Assembly (NCBI GenBank): GCA_947174735.1
Contig: CAMWKC010000136.1
Location: 1-6,267, forward strand
Direction: 5' to 3'
DNA length: 6,267 nucleotides
DNA from: an uncultured Porphyromonadaceae bacterium
GTDB lineage: Bacteria; Bacteroidota; Bacteroidia; Bacteroidales; Muribaculaceae
In this document: positions 6,256-6,267 of the stretch, one piece after another
Numbering within the stretch: the stretch's first letter is position 1
How the letters are laid out: every line of letters starts with the position of its first letter
The notes under the pieces: model-generated
Database searches by the model: none
Told to the model about the DNA's origin: nothing
What the model saw: only the letters and a program-made list of their open reading frames with translations
Position numbers and translations under genes: made by a program

Positions 6256-6267
6256 GAGTTTTTATAT

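Noticed and set aside
1..6267. tRNA, rRNA, CRISPR array, insertion sequence or riboswitch
   Set aside because: No cloverleaf, conserved rRNA segments, spaced identical repeats or transposase-like ORF seen; the only direct repeat is the two-copy 22-bp unit at 5536-5579.

Overview
The window looks like a chromosomal segment of a gut-type Bacteroidales bacterium, with Muribaculaceae or Bacteroides relatives most likely. This rests on a Bacteroidetes-style periplasmic alpha-2-macroglobulin (A2M) protein, an AraC regulator of Bacteroidetes type, a perfect Bacteroidetes -7 box (TAnnTTTG), weak or absent Shine-Dalgarno sites, and long perfect hairpins behind genes. The genus call is inference; there is no rRNA or marker gene here.

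Layout from left to right. (1) Positions 2-3538, plus strand: the C-terminal 1178 residues of a very large A2M-family protein whose N-terminus lies outside the window. It keeps the A2M core, a toroid-like domain and the C-terminal bacterial MG domain, but the thioester motif is missing. (2) Positions 3570-3617: a 21-bp perfect hairpin between convergent transcription units, probably a shared terminator. (3) Positions 3649-4574, minus strand: an AT-rich two-gene operon with a Panacea/SocA-like (DUF4065) antitoxin followed, with a one-base TAATG overlap, by a 144-residue protein that is probably its toxin. (4) Positions 4575-4708: a divergent regulatory gap with a near-palindrome and a perfect -7 box placed almost on the regulator's start codon. 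(5) Positions 4709-5539, plus strand: an AraC-family regulator (cupin plus two HTH motifs) interrupted by one in-frame TAA between its two domains. (6) Positions 5540-5655: an intergenic region with a two-copy 22-bp imperfect direct repeat and a possible promoter. (7) Positions 5656-6153, plus strand: a complete phenolic acid decarboxylase with its known catalytic residues. (8) Positions 6176-6255: a 33-bp hairpin terminator followed by a T-run.

Three units appear to act independently: an envelope anti-protease-like protein, a toxin-antitoxin islet inserted in an intergenic position, and a hydroxycinnamate detoxification gene beside an AraC regulator. The regulator could plausibly control the decarboxylase, but it may have lost function recently. 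The most interesting points are the regulator's single nonsense codon, the AraC/direct-repeat arrangement in front of a phenolic acid decarboxylase (a gene usually under PadR control in Firmicutes), and the uncharacterised toxin paired with the Panacea antitoxin.
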